This document shows, in pieces, positions 63,591 through 64,000 of a stretch of 64,000 nucleotides of DNA. The notes beneath the pieces were generated by a model that did not search any database, was not told the origin of the DNA, and was given only the letters and a program-made list of their open reading frames with translations. The position numbers were made by a program, and so were the translations under genes. This stretch comes from Paenarthrobacter sp. A20. GTDB taxonomy: Bacteria > Actinomycetota > Actinomycetes > Actinomycetales > Micrococcaceae. The DNA lies in contig NZ_JALJWH010000001.1 of assembly GCF_024168825.1 (NCBI RefSeq), positions 2,914,001 to 2,978,000 on the forward strand, read 5' to 3'. Every line of letters begins with the position of its first letter. Positions within the stretch are counted from its first letter, which is position 1.

Positions 63591-63954
63591 CACGCCAGGT
63601 CACAACGGGGCAGCCGACCGGTGGCCCCAAGCCGACGGAGTGCGTGATCTTCCAGCACGGGGCCGGGCGGTATGCACCGGATTCATCGAATCGGTGACGC
63701 ACCAGCCGCCCAGTGAACAGCCGTTCTTCTCGGCTGTGGTTGTCGATGCCTTGCGGCCCGGAACCCAACCGCCACCCGGGGGAGCCAGGAGGCCATATGA
63801 CCGCCTTCGCGTTATCTGGCTGGGCAGGTTGCGGGTTCCAGGCATCGAAGCCGGTGTGCAGCTTCGCCTGAACGGCATGGTGACACAAGTCGACGGACTG
63901 CCGGCCATGTTCAATCCACGCTACGAAATACTTTCCCGTCAGGAGCACCTATGA
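63583..63954 (+). CDS. OB-fold nucleic-acid-binding-like protein
   Basis: A 123-residue protein with an OB-fold pattern: GRAVCTGFIESVTHQPPSEQ, FFSAVVVDALRPG, DRLRVIWLGRLRVPGIEAG and MVTQVDGLPAMFNPRYEIL. Equivalent to Rv2694c-like genes beside DUF3710. The start is a TTG inside the previous stop region. It overlaps the next gene by 4 nt (ATGA). Confidence 0.82.
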   Translation: MADTPGHNGAADRWPQADGVRDLPARGRAVCTGFIESVTHQPPSEQPFFSAVVVDALRPGTQPPPGGARRPYDRLRVIWLGRLRVPGIEAGVQLRLNGMVTQVDGLPAMFNPRYEILSRQEHL

Positions 63955-64000
63955 CCGTGGCCAACGGATCAGAACCGCAGAACACCGGGGATGCTGTTCC
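63951..64000 (+). CDS. Start of a gene, probably DUF3159 membrane protein
   Basis: The reading frame MTVANGSEPQNTGDAVP opens at an ATG with AGGAG upstream and a 4-nt overlap with the OB-fold gene; it runs off the window. In M. tuberculosis the gene at this place is a DUF3159 membrane protein (Rv2693c). The residues seen cannot confirm that. Confidence 0.5.
   Translation, partial: MTVANGSEPQNTGDAV

Noticed and set aside
1..64000. CRISPR arrays, insertion sequences, prophage or integrase
   Set aside because: No direct-repeat/spacer series, transposase or integrase motif is seen.

Overview
This is high-GC actinobacterial chromosome, most likely a member of the Micrococcaceae close to Arthrobacter/Paenarthrobacter. 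The evidence is the set of actinobacterial-only families (RDD/DUF4191, DUF4192, DUF4193, DUF3093, DUF3710, DUF5998, SepH, PAC2), polyphosphate glucokinase, a two-gene GlnA1/GlnA2 system with GlnE, fused CydDC, a separate ParE/ParC pair, and many genes with a TANNNT box exactly 6-7 nt upstream of the start codon (leaderless mRNAs). There are no rRNA or tRNA genes, CRISPR arrays or insertion sequences.

Layout. 1-4220: ppgK (cut by the window edge), map, a SPOR-like small protein, panB and glnA2. 4230-13178: glnE, then a 2.7-kb islet (sulfatase, GNAT, HTH/zinc-ribbon protein, tiny zinc-ribbon protein), then glnA1 with a well-formed GlnR-type operator, an RDD protein and a DUF4191 protein. 13481-18226: a three-gene surface-glycopolymer islet (CDP-glycerol glycerophosphotransferase-like, XcbB/CpsF-like alpha/beta hydrolase, hexapeptide acyltransferase) between DUF4191 and lipA. 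18291-32968: lipoate and 2-oxoacid dehydrogenase block (lipA, lipB, Ser/Thr kinase, TIGR01777 epimerase, tricorn protease, OsmC, VOC protein, membrane protein, sucB, lpdA, pepA). 33305-41317: PAC2, MFS, DUF4192, principal sigma factor, DUF7455 and parE. 41314-51528: an MFS pseudogene, M56 peptidase, BlaI repressor, three BlaI-type operators, the cydAB-cydDC operon, GNAT, DinB and VOC genes. 51606-64000: parC, a GNAT/acyl-CoA synthetase fusion, DUF5998, phosphodiesterase-like protein, thymidine kinase, sepH, DUF4193, DUF3093, dut, DUF3710, OB-fold protein and the start of a probable DUF3159 gene.

How the genes work together. The glnA1/glnE/glnA2 genes form the nitrogen-assimilation core: GlnE adenylylates GlnA1 at a visible Tyr, and GlnA2 lacks that site. 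LipB and LipA build the lipoyl cofactor carried by the two lipoyl domains of SucB, which is reoxidised by Lpd. The BlaI/M56 pair faces the cytochrome bd operon, and identical 17-bp dyads in the intergenic region suggest it controls this respiratory branch. Related dyads lie just upstream of a small membrane protein gene and the DUF4191 gene.

Gene order from panB to pepA follows the Mycobacterium tuberculosis block from memory (Rv2225 to Rv2213), and the right part resembles Rv2693c-Rv2714. Genes that break this order stand out as accessory islets. Product calls come from reading translated sequence and motifs; no database search was run.
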